A stretch of DNA of 5,563 nucleotides from an uncultured Dorea sp. (GTDB taxonomy: Bacteria; Bacillota; Clostridia; Lachnospirales; Lachnospiraceae). Both the position numbers and the translations under genes were made by a program. The stretch is taken from positions 1-5,563 of the forward strand of contig CAQNVT010000059.1 of assembly GCA_948844705.1 (NCBI GenBank), given 5' to 3'. Positions 1 to 5,459 of this stretch are shown here, one piece after another. The notes under the pieces were generated by a model. That model searched no databases. It was given only the letters and a program-made list of their open reading frames with translations, and was not told where the DNA came from. The stretch's first letter is position 1; the number at the start of each line of letters is the position of its first letter.

Positions 1-465
1 CATAATTCCCAGTGTATCGAGGCACAGGAGCGGAATCTTAATCTGATTCGCAAGATAACAACTGTATTCGGCCTTAAAGGTTCCCATGATAATGATTCCG
101 TCTGTTTTTTTCTCGGAAATCACCTTGGGAAGCTCCAGCTCCTTCTCCATCTCATAGGTAATAACCTCAAGAATCATAAAACAATTCCTTGAGATCGCTT
201 TCTGGAGAACCTCCTGATACAGATTCCAGTAGAAGGACTGCCCCTCCTTAAGATATCGCTCCGCGACGATAAGCCCAAGCGTATAGCTCTTTTTTTCCTC
301 CGGTACGCTTCTTGTTCTTGTATATCCAAGCTCATCCGCAAGTTCTATGATCCGCTGCCTCAGCTCCTCACTGACACCCTTTTGTCCGGAAAGGGCTTTG
401 GAAACAGTTACAGCACTGACACCTAACCGCTCTCCGATATCGGAAAGCCTTACTGCCTTTGACAT
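1..465 (-). CDS. LacI-family transcriptional regulator, N-terminal 155 residues (3' end outside window)
   Basis: The frame is open from ATG at 465 to the window edge: exactly 155 codons with no stop, so the protein is cut by the edge. Residues about 6-50 form a LacI-type helix-turn-helix: RLSDIGERLGVSAVTVSKAL, then LSGQKGVSE and a third helix ending in ELGY. From about residue 61 (YTLGLIVAERYL) the periplasmic-binding-like sensor domain begins, with a later strand DGIIIMG at 122-128. The linker between these (TRTRSVPEEKKS) is short and lacks the usual hinge-helix pattern (N..A..L). Lachnospiraceae relatives with this N terminus, as I remember them, share that short linker. The start is supported by GGGAG at 476-480, 10 bases upstream, and by a good promoter at 521-549. 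The family binds an operator as a dimer and usually responds to a sugar. The effector cannot be read here. Control of the neighbouring beta-mannosidase locus is a guess from position. Confidence 0.93.
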   Translation of the reverse strand, partial: MSKAVRLSDIGERLGVSAVTVSKALSGQKGVSEELRQRIIELADELGYTRTRSVPEEKKSYTLGLIVAERYLKEGQSFYWNLYQEVLQKAISRNCFMILEVITYEMEKELELPKVISEKKTDGIIIMGTFKAEYSCYLANQIKIPLLCLDTLGIM

Positions 466-494
466 CTTAATATTTCTCCCTTATTAATCACTAA

Positions 495-509
495 AAATTA
501 AGTTAATTT
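495..509. promoter_or_regulatory. Perfect 7-bp inverted repeat, candidate autoregulatory operator
   Basis: AAATTAA-G-TTAATTT is a perfect palindrome with a single central base. It lies about 5-19 bases downstream of the transcription start expected from the 521-549 promoter and ahead of the LacI-family start at 465. LacI-family repressors often bind odd- or even-centred palindromes at their own promoters, so autoregulation is plausible. However, the element is entirely A/T apart from its centre, lacks the central CG common in this family, and sits in AT-rich DNA where such palindromes arise by chance. Confidence 0.3.
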
Positions 510-520
510 CTCATTTTTCT

Positions 521-549
521 ATTGTATTGCCGATTTTATATTTTGTCAA
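521..549 (-). promoter_or_regulatory. Sigma-A promoter for the LacI-family gene
   Basis: Read on the minus strand, TTGACA (549-544) is a perfect -35 box. A 17-base spacer separates it from TACAAT (526-521), a 5/6 match to the -10 box. Transcription should start near 514, giving a leader of about 50 bases. The -35 box lies inside the last codons of the beta-mannosidase remnant, whose stop is at 536-538. The regulator can therefore be expressed independently of the upstream unit. I see no GC-rich hairpin terminator between the two, so readthrough from upstream is also possible. Confidence 0.8.
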
Positions 550-877
550 TGTAAGTATTAATTAAAGTTCTTATTTTAAGTCTTTTTCTAAAATCTTCAC
601 ACCCTGCAAAGCTTCCCCACATAATATCCTGCTTATCCACCCGAACTGTATATCCCTGAAGATCCGTAAGATGAAAATAGTTATCACTGAATATCACATC
701 TGCATCATCAAAGTCAAGCTCCACAAATGCGGCAAAGCCCCGGCTTTTCAAGTATATGCTGTAAGCCTCCTCTTCCTCTGCGACAGATACATCAATCCTT
801 GTTTCGGGAAGCGACAGATGCTTATACGAAAGGAATGTCTCCACATTTCTTGAAACCCGCCCATCTTCAAAGGTCAC
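536..877 (-). CDS. Beta-mannosidase C-terminal domain fragment (3' ORF of broken gene)
   Basis: This ORF of 113 codons starts at GTG 877 and encodes the C-terminal beta-sandwich of the beta-mannosidase (VSRNVETFLSYKHLSLP, DNYFHLTDLQGYTVRV, ending KIRTLINTYIDKI). The same frame is open and homologous for 34 more codons upstream to about 979, so the GTG is inside the domain and not a native start. It overlaps the TGA of the 5' ORF (GTGA), and GAGG lies 5 bases upstream. Reinitiation is therefore possible in principle, but the product would be an incomplete domain with no catalytic residue. I regard it as the 3' remnant of the pseudogene and not as a separate gene. Confidence 0.8.
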   Translation of the reverse strand: MTFEDGRVSRNVETFLSYKHLSLPETRIDVSVAEEEEAYSIYLKSRGFAAFVELDFDDADVIFSDNYFHLTDLQGYTVRVDKQDIMWGSFAGCEDFRKRLKIRTLINTYIDKI

Positions 878-2769
878 AATAGCCTCGACAAATACCTTCT
901 CTTCAAGCTCTCCTTCCTCATATCCGCAAAAGATTTCTCCAAGCTCCAGCTCAAGAACCTGTTCGGAGCTTCCCGCCTCCAGTGTTCGACCCCGTACTGG
1001 ATCGCCATGCCCTGAAGGACCTGACTCACATAAAGAAGACTTTCAAAATCTCCGGGATACCGGAAATTTTCCGCCATATAGTACAGTATCCTTCCGTTTG
1101 CCGCATTATTTTTCTGATGGCTTTCCATTACACGTGAAAAAACATTTCTGTCCGCACGCTCCGTAAAAGTCTCGATTGTCTTTCCGCACGGAAAAGACTG
1201 GAACCCGAATTCGGAACAGAACCGGAAATAATAATTCCTGTAATCAGTAAAGGGCTTTTGTCCGTGCCATACATCCCAGTAGTGGCTGTCTCCGTCATTT
1301 TCATTATCCGGGTCCGCAAAGCATCCGCCCGCCGACGGTGAGGACGGCCAGAAGAAGGTGTCCGGGTCTTCCTTGTTCATGATCCCCGGCAGCACGTGCT
1401 CAAACATCCTGATATAATCTGCCCGCAAATATTCCGTCTCCTTCTGGAAATCCGGCCAGTGGGACCATCCTGACTCTATCTCATTATTTCCACACCAAAG
1501 TCCCAGACACGGATGACTCCTGAGCCTTCTTACATTATCCTCCGCTTCATGCCGGATATTATCCAAAAATGAATCCGAAGCGTCATATACATTACATGCA
1601 AACATAAGGTCCTGCCACACGATTAATCCCTTCCTGTCACAGATCTCATAAAATTCATCCGACGGATAGTATCCGCCTCCCCACACTCTAATACAGTTAA
1701 AATGCGCTCTTCTGGCACACTCCAGAAGATACTCCTGCCTTTCCGCCGTAATCCGCGGATAGATACAATCCTCGGGAATGTAATTGGCGCCCATGGCAAA
1801 TATCTTTACACCGTTTACAGTAAAAGCAAATTCCTTTCCCCATTTATCGGCCTCCCTGCTCACTGTCAGAGTCCTTATTCCTATCGTCCTGATTTCTTCC
1901 CCGGCTACGCTGCCGTTGTCGTTCAGAAGAAGAACCTTCAGCTCATATAGCGGCTGCTCACCGTAACCGTTGGGCCACCATAATTCAGGATCCGGAATCA
2001 AAAGCTTTCCCTCCCACGAAAAACCGCCGCGTATGATTCCCTCTGTCTCACCCAAAATCTCTGTCCCGCCTTTCTTGCTGACGGTAACCCGGACACACTG
2101 CACCTCACCACACGGGTTTTCCCCGGAAAAATCTACTTTTACTAAAAGCTCCGCACGGGCTTCCGAAATCTCCTGATGGATTTTTATCTCCCGTATCCGC
2201 CTTCGCGTACTTCCCTCCAGATAAATCTTACGGAAAATACCGGCGTCAATAAGCTGCGGTCCCCAGTCCCAGCCAAACATGGAATGAGCCTTTCTCACCA
2301 GTTGATTTCCTTTCACTGCACCGCACGGCACATAGAGTATCTGCCGATTCTCCCTGTATCTGTATTCATCGATATAATTCAGCACAGAGTAAAAAATTAT
2401 CCTGATCCGATTCCTTCCTGCCTTAAGCCATTTTTTTACCGGAACCCGCCAGGTCCTGTGCATATTATCCGCATAAAAAACCTTATTATCATTAATATAA
2501 ATATCCGCCAGAGTATCCAGACCCTCACAGACCAGCTCTATATTCTCCTCCCTCAGAAATTCGCTGTCCGCTTCAAATTCCCTGTAAAATACATAATTTT
2601 TTCGGAACAGCTCTTTTGTCTTATATTCGTTTCTCCTGTAATAAGGATCCTCAATCGCTCCCGCATCCAAAAGAGTAAGGAGCACGGACCCCGGCACCTT
2701 TGCCGGATATTCCTGTTCCCCGTGCTCCTCCTTCATCTTCCATATTCCGTTCAGCTCTAATCTTTTCAT
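874..2769 (-). CDS. Beta-mannosidase, N-terminal and most of catalytic domain (5' ORF of broken gene)
   Basis: This is the 631-codon 5' ORF, numbered from ATG at 2769. Order of parts: an N-terminal jelly-roll sugar-binding domain at about 1-185 (LELNGIWKM, VPGSV, CEGLDTLADI, MFGWDWGP at 164-171), an Ig-like domain at about 186-300 (ending near LWWPNGYG at 263-270), then the TIM barrel. Catalytic features are intact: RVWGGG at 361-366, the acid/base Glu430 in WCGNNE, and the nucleophile Glu520 in CSEFGFQS. The last 32 residues (600-631) are frameshift readthrough and match nothing. I prefer ATG 2769 to the upstream ATG 2793 because MKRLELNG is where family proteins begin. ATG 2793 also has no Shine-Dalgarno and lies inside the ATL gene. 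ATG 2769 has only a weak AAGAGAG 10 bases upstream and starts 2 bases after the ATL stop, which fits translational coupling. Confidence 0.85.
   Translation of the reverse strand: MKRLELNGIWKMKEEHGEQEYPAKVPGSVLLTLLDAGAIEDPYYRRNEYKTKELFRKNYVFYREFEADSEFLREENIELVCEGLDTLADIYINDNKVFYADNMHRTWRVPVKKWLKAGRNRIRIIFYSVLNYIDEYRYRENRQILYVPCGAVKGNQLVRKAHSMFGWDWGPQLIDAGIFRKIYLEGSTRRRIREIKIHQEISEARAELLVKVDFSGENPCGEVQCVRVTVSKKGGTEILGETEGIIRGGFSWEGKLLIPDPELWWPNGYGEQPLYELKVLLLNDNGSVAGEEIRTIGIRTLTVSREADKWGKEFAFTVNGVKIFAMGANYIPEDCIYPRITAERQEYLLECARRAHFNCIRVWGGGYYPSDEFYEICDRKGLIVWQDLMFACNVYDASDSFLDNIRHEAEDNVRRLRSHPCLGLWCGNNEIESGWSHWPDFQKETEYLRADYIRMFEHVLPGIMNKEDPDTFFWPSSPSAGGCFADPDNENDGDSHYWDVWHGQKPFTDYRNYYFRFCSEFGFQSFPCGKTIETFTERADRNVFSRVMESHQKNNAANGRILYYMAENFRYPGDFESLLYVSQVLQGMAIQYGVEHWRREAPNRFLSWSLEKSFADMRKESLKRRYLSRLL
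973..980 (-). other. Deletion/frameshift junction in the beta-mannosidase gene
   Basis: The minus-strand octamer GGAGGCGG can be read as the end of the upstream motif (TGG AGG CGG, Trp-Arg-Arg) and, in the other frame, as the start of the downstream block (GAG GCG GGA, Glu-Ala-Gly, then Ser-Ser-Glu-Gln). The switch between homologous frames falls within a few bases of it. A short repeat shared by both ends of the deleted segment would explain the ambiguity, but the ancestral sequence is not available here to prove it. Confidence 0.6.
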
Positions 2770-2771
2770 CT

Positions 2772-3089
2772 TTAAAACACTCTCTTTTTCCATTGATATT
2801 TTTTCATGTCTACATAGCCTCCCTTAAAACCGACGCCCTCGGCCTTTAAAAGCTCTGTCTGATATTTTCCTCCGGGACTTTCTGCTCCGCCGAAAACCTC
2901 CCCGTCCTTTTTCACGACCCGGTGCCAGGGGATGTCACTCCCCTGAGGAACCGCATGGAGGGCATAGCCTACCACTCTTGCCCATCGCCTGTTCCCTGCA
3001 AGCTCGGCAATCTGCCCGTAGGCCGCCACCTTTCCCTTCGGTATCTGATAAATGATCTCATATATGATCTCAAATGTGCTCTTTTCCAT
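2772..3089 (-). CDS. Alkyltransferase-like (ATL) protein, MGMT-family DNA-binding domain without reactive Cys
   Basis: This protein of 105 residues is the usual length for stand-alone ATL proteins. It matches the C-terminal domain of O6-methylguanine-DNA methyltransferase throughout: IPKGKVAAYGQIAELAG (16-32) with the DNA-binding helix-turn-helix, WARVVGYAL (36-44) carrying the Arg38 finger that replaces the flipped base, and the active-site loop IPWHRVV (53-59). Trp55 stands where methyltransferases have the alkyl-accepting Cys (PCHRV). Known ATL proteins such as E. coli YbaZ and yeast Atl1 bind O6-alkylguanine without repairing it and pass the lesion to nucleotide excision repair. The same role is inferred here. 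ATG 3089 has a strong CAGGAG 7 bases upstream, inside rarA. The gene overlaps rarA by 20 bases, and its stop is 2 bases before the beta-mannosidase start. It may be annotated elsewhere as 'MGMT family protein' or, wrongly, as Ogt. Confidence 0.92.
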   Translation of the reverse strand: MEKSTFEIIYEIIYQIPKGKVAAYGQIAELAGNRRWARVVGYALHAVPQGSDIPWHRVVKKDGEVFGGAESPGGKYQTELLKAEGVGFKGGYVDMKKYQWKKRVF

Positions 3090-4395
3090 TACGCCACTCC
3101 TGAATCCTCTTAAGCCTTTCCTTCACCTTTTTCTCCTCGCCCTGTACTCCCGGATGATAATAATGCCTGCCGCTTAAGGCATCCGGCATACACTGCATAT
3201 GTGTCAGCTTTTCCTCCGTATCATGGGCATACTCATATCCTTTTCCATAATTTAATTCCTTCATAAGCCCTGTGGGAGCATTCCGCAGCACAAGCGGCAC
3301 CGGCTCCGCCCGAAGTTCCTTTACATCCCTTTTGCATTCCTCGCATGCTATATATAATGCATTAGACTTCGGCGCCATGGAAAGATAGGTAACCGCATGG
3401 GTCAGATGCACGTCACACTCCGGCATACCCAGAAAATGACATGCCTGATAAGCAGCTACCGCCACCTGGAGCGCATGGCTGTCTGCCATACCGATATCCT
3501 CACTTGCAAACCGGATCAGCCGCCTTGCAATATACAGAGGATTTTCCCCTCCCTCAAGCATCCGGCACATCCAGTAGATCGCCGCATCCGGGTCGCTGTT
3601 TCTCATAGACTTGTGAAGTGCGGATATGAGATTATAATGCTCCTCACCGTTTTTATCATAAAGCAGTGATTTTTTACTGATGCATTGCTCCAGTCCTTCA
3701 TTGGTAACGATAATTCCCTCTGCACTGATATCTCCGTTTAATACGGCCATCTCCAGTGTATTGAGAGCCGTTCTGGCATCCCCATTGGAAAATGCCGCAA
3801 TAGCATCCACCTGCCTCCCGGTGATCTGCACATGCTGATCCAAAAAGCCCGACGGACTTTGAAGCGCATGGAAAATTATCTTTGCAATATCCCTATCCTC
3901 CAGTGCCTTTAATACAAACACACGGCATCTGGAAAGAAGCGCGGCATTTACCTCAAAGGACGGATTCTCCGTCGTTGCACCGATAAGAATAATACTTCCC
4001 TTCTCGACAAAAGGAAGGAACGCATCCTGCTGTGCCTTGTTAAACCGATGTATCTCGTCTACAAAAAGCACCGTGCGAATTCCCATCCTCCTGCTGTCCT
4101 CCGCCTGCTTCATAACCTCTTTAATTTCCCTGATGCCGCTTGTCACGGCGCTGAAATTAATAAAATCCGCCTTCGTCCGCCCTGCAATAATACTTGCAAG
4201 CGTCGTTTTCCCGACACCCGGCGGCCCCCAGAATATCATAGAGGATATCTGATCCTGCTCTATAAGATTTCTCAGCATTTTCCCTTTCCCAAGGAGATGC
4301 TCCTGACCCGCAAACTCCTCAAGGCTCTGCGGACGGAGCCGGCTGGCAAGGGGCGCCGTCTGCCGGCGGTCGTTAAATAACGTCATCTGTTCCAT
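3070..4395 (-). CDS. rarA: Replication-associated recombination protein A (RarA/MgsA), AAA+ ATPase
   Basis: This cytosolic AAA+ ATPase is related to clamp-loader subunits and to yeast Mgs1 and human WRNIP1, and acts at stalled or gapped replication forks. It has 441 residues, a normal full length. Visible parts: the family N-terminal signature PLASRLRPQSLEEFAGQEHL (15-34), Walker A GPPGVGKTT (57-65), Walker B VLFVDE (109-114), sensor 1 GATTENPSF (139-147), an SRC arginine-finger region (155-157), sensor 2 GDARTALN (205-212), and the C-terminal tetramerisation domain (FASEDIGMAD 296-305, SMAPKSNALY 339-348, HYYHPG 411-416). All ATPase residues are present. Residues 3-7, QMTLF, resemble the clamp-binding pentapeptide. 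ATG 4395 is supported by AGGAGA 5 bases upstream. The gene starts 12 bases after the Rpn-like stop and overlaps the ATL gene by 20 bases, so all three are probably cotranscribed. Confidence 0.97.
   Translation of the reverse strand: MEQMTLFNDRRQTAPLASRLRPQSLEEFAGQEHLLGKGKMLRNLIEQDQISSMIFWGPPGVGKTTLASIIAGRTKADFINFSAVTSGIREIKEVMKQAEDSRRMGIRTVLFVDEIHRFNKAQQDAFLPFVEKGSIILIGATTENPSFEVNAALLSRCRVFVLKALEDRDIAKIIFHALQSPSGFLDQHVQITGRQVDAIAAFSNGDARTALNTLEMAVLNGDISAEGIIVTNEGLEQCISKKSLLYDKNGEEHYNLISALHKSMRNSDPDAAIYWMCRMLEGGENPLYIARRLIRFASEDIGMADSHALQVAVAAYQACHFLGMPECDVHLTHAVTYLSMAPKSNALYIACEECKRDVKELRAEPVPLVLRNAPTGLMKELNYGKGYEYAHDTEEKLTHMQCMPDALSGRHYYHPGVQGEEKKVKERLKRIQEWRNGKEHI
3097..3102 (-). promoter_or_regulatory. 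Ribosome binding site of the ATL gene inside the rarA 3' end
   Basis: CAGGAG on the minus strand lies 7 bases before ATG 3089. It is also rarA coding sequence (codons for Gln-Glu near residues 432-433). It fixes the ATL start and allows coupled translation from ribosomes finishing rarA. Confidence 0.75.
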
Positions 4396-4400
4396 ATGGC

Positions 4401-4406
4401 TCTCCT
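4401..4406 (-). promoter_or_regulatory. Ribosome binding site deciding the rarA start
   Basis: AGGAGA lies 5 bases before ATG 4395, within the 12-base gap after the upstream stop. It favours Met1 over the in-frame Met4 (ATG 4386), and so keeps the QMTLF peptide in the protein. Confidence 0.75.
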
Positions 4407-4407
4407 A

Positions 4408-5256
4408 TTATTTTGCCCATAACCGATCAAATATGCAGTCAACATCATACCCGCCTTCGCACCGCTTTGCCTCGCCGCATATCTTTATAATTACCGTAAG
4501 CTCTTCTTCCAATTCATCCGCAATCACTTCTGGCGATTTGTCCTTCTTTAACTTTTTACAAACCTGTTCTATCAGCTTCTTGGCCTCCCCTTCTTCTCTT
4601 CCTTCTTCCCGTCCCTCTGCTCTCAAATCACGTTCATAAGCCTCTCTGTTAAATGATGATAGCACCATATTTCGAACCTCCCCGCGGCATTTCACCAGAA
4701 GCTCCTTTAAAATATCCCCGGCAATACAGTCGTCAATCGCCTGATCCACCGCCTGCTGCATATTCATTCCTTTTCGCTGGTTTTCTCGGATACATTGAAT
4801 AAAAAATGCATAATCCCTTAGCTGCTTACATTTCTCCATCAACAGCGCATTATGTCCATAATTTATATTCAGCAATGTCGCTGTACACTCAAGGCACGGT
4901 TCCTTTCCTTCTATCTGGTAAAATGCATCTGACAGTTTCATGGTTTTTCTGTCCGGTTCATCCTCCGTCCCGCGCATTGGCATATTCGGATTTTTCGTGC
5001 TCTGATGCTCATACAGGTTCAGCATCTCTCCGATCAGAAAGGAAATATCATTTTTGATCCCTATGTATACTGCATCCTCGAGCGTATATACGATCAGATC
5101 ATCCGGCTCCTTATAATCCGTGCCGTTTATCGCATTATAAAGCTCCAGCAGATCCTTCCTCTCCCGAAATACTACGCGGAACAGACCGTCCTTATGCTCC
5201 CGGTTAATTTCATAAAAGCTCTGGTTCACCGTATTTAATTGTTTTATTTCATCCAT
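4408..5256 (-). CDS. Rpn/YhgA-like PD-(D/E)XK nuclease-family protein with internal deletion
   Basis: The 282 residues match the clostridial branch of the Rpn (recombination-promoting nuclease, formerly 'putative transposase') proteins. Visible parts: an N-terminal region with LFRVVFRERKDLLELYNAINGTDY (25-48), a candidate catalytic Asp70 (KNDISFLI), the core motif LYEHQST (81-87) with Glu83-x-Gln85, then NPNMPMR (89-95), GTEDEPDR (96-103), LNINYGHN (129-136), a charged repeat EGREEGREEG (214-223) and a helical tail. In relatives as I recall them, about 40 residues containing a hydrophobic helix and the strand ending in FYNG separate MPMR from GTEDEP. They are missing here without loss of frame. 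The core fold is probably damaged, so activity is doubtful. The start is supported by GGAGG at 5264-5268, 7 bases upstream. It is the first gene of the unit. Genes of this family are often multicopy and are not tied to the function of their neighbours. Confidence 0.82.
   Translation of the reverse strand: MDEIKQLNTVNQSFYEINREHKDGLFRVVFRERKDLLELYNAINGTDYKEPDDLIVYTLEDAVYIGIKNDISFLIGEMLNLYEHQSTKNPNMPMRGTEDEPDRKTMKLSDAFYQIEGKEPCLECTATLLNINYGHNALLMEKCKQLRDYAFFIQCIRENQRKGMNMQQAVDQAIDDCIAGDILKELLVKCRGEVRNMVLSSFNREAYERDLRAEGREEGREEGEAKKLIEQVCKKLKKDKSPEVIADELEEELTVIIKICGEAKRCEGGYDVDCIFDRLWAK
4969..4974 (-). other. Apparent in-frame deletion junction in the Rpn-like gene
   Basis: Codons 95 and 96 (CGC GGG, Arg-Gly) join the conserved NMPMR motif directly to GTEDEPDR. 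In family members I remember, these two motifs are separated by roughly 40 residues. The Gly codon could come from either side, because both MPxRG and FYNGT patterns occur in relatives. Confidence 0.55.
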
Positions 5257-5268
5257 ATTTCTTCCTCC

Positions 5269-5297
5269 ATTATATAATTTTTTGTTCTAACAAACAA
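5269..5297 (-). promoter_or_regulatory. Candidate promoter of the Rpn-like/rarA/ATL unit, oddly close to the start codon
   Basis: On the minus strand a perfect TATAAT (5274-5269) lies 17 bases after TTGTTT (5297-5292), a 3/6 match to the -35 box. The difficulty is position: the TATAAT directly abuts the GGAGG Shine-Dalgarno. Transcription would begin near 5262, about 5 bases before the ATG, and would remove the ribosome binding site. It is either a chance match in AT-rich DNA or a near-leaderless start. I see no better promoter in 5298-5460. Confidence 0.25.
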
Positions 5298-5307
5298 TAA
5301 AAACAGT

Positions 5308-5320
5308 GGGAAATGTTCCC
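5308..5320. promoter_or_regulatory. Small inverted repeat upstream of the Rpn-like gene
   Basis: GGGAA-ATG-TTCCC has perfect 5-bp arms around 3 bases, 52 bases upstream of the start codon. It has no following T-run on either strand, so it is not a terminator. A repressor or activator site is possible, but nothing identifies the protein that would bind it. Confidence 0.25.
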
Positions 5321-5425
5321 GATAAAGGTACTGACATCCTGTAAACATGGATATATAGATTTTTGAATCATCTGATAAAATTCTGTGAATTTACTTTAAC
5401 ACAGCCATAAAGAAAGTACAACTTA

Positions 5426-5448
5426 ATTTTTTCTTAGATTTTTTCTTA
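5426..5448. repeat. Two tandem 11-bp direct repeats, 12-bp period
   Basis: ATTTTTTCTTA occurs at 5426-5436 and again at 5438-5448 with one base between them. The repeat is followed immediately by the palindrome AGAAC-A-GTTCT (5449-5459). A 12-bp spacing is not the 10.5-bp helical repeat or the longer spacing of LytTR-type sites, so no regulator is suggested. Simple T-rich slippage is the plainest explanation. Confidence 0.5.
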
Positions 5449-5459
5449 AGAACAGTTCT

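Larger units (their letters stand above)
536..2769 (-). pseudogene. GH2 beta-mannosidase gene disrupted by internal deletion and frameshift
   Basis: Two adjacent ORFs together make most of one glycoside hydrolase family 2 beta-mannosidase, which removes terminal beta-mannose from mannobiose, mannan fragments or N-glycan cores. The first frame follows the family as far as the conserved YGVEHWRR at codons 592-599. It then reads 32 unrelated residues to a TGA at 874-876. The C-terminal domain resumes in another frame at about 979 (EAGSSEQVLELEL) and runs to the stop at 536. The block expected in between, which carries the GALYWQLND / WP.ASWS strand of the catalytic barrel and the start of the next beta domain, is absent. 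I estimate 90-110 residues missing from memory of the family. The frame change means the deleted length is 3n+1. No signal peptide is visible, so the ancestor was cytosolic. The product is probably inactive. Confidence 0.85.
5257..5459. other. AT-rich intergenic leader of the Rpn-like/rarA/ATL unit
   Basis: No coding sequence is supported here. The outer half (5361-5459) is only about 24% G+C by hand count. The stretch contains the GGAGG site at 5264-5268, the abutting TATAAT, small palindromes at 5282-5293 (TTGTT-CT-AACAA), 5308-5320 and 5449-5459, and the direct repeats at 5426-5448. No riboswitch, tRNA or intrinsic terminator is recognisable. Confidence 0.6.

Noticed and set aside
53..140. 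Reading the MGMT-family protein as an active O6-methylguanine methyltransferase (Ogt)
   Set aside because: These coordinates are only a placeholder within the window; the gene is at 2772-3089. The active-site loop is PWHRV and not PCHRV, so the alkyl-accepting cysteine is absent.
874..985. Programmed ribosomal frameshift joining the two beta-mannosidase ORFs
   Set aside because: A frameshift alone would not restore the missing conserved barrel strand, and no slippery heptamer with a downstream structure is evident at the junction. A deletion explains both observations.
2176..2760. A 194-codon plus-strand ORF opposite the beta-mannosidase N-terminal region
   Set aside because: It is the antisense shadow of a strongly conserved minus-strand coding region. 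Its sequence is low in structure and matches no known family.
2767..2793. Upstream ATG at 2793 as the beta-mannosidase start, adding 8 residues
   Set aside because: It has no Shine-Dalgarno and lies within the ATL gene. Family proteins begin at the MKRLELNG position, which matches ATG 2769.
5331..5359. Weak plus-strand promoter, CTGACA with 17 bases to TATAGA
   Set aside because: The -10 box matches only 4/6, and no plus-strand gene is visible downstream in the window.
491..5432. The string AACTTAATTTTT present in the LacI-family leader (minus strand) and near 5420-5431 (plus strand), as a shared regulatory site
   Set aside because: Both copies lie in very AT-rich DNA, in opposite orientations relative to their genes and with different flanks. 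Chance is sufficient.
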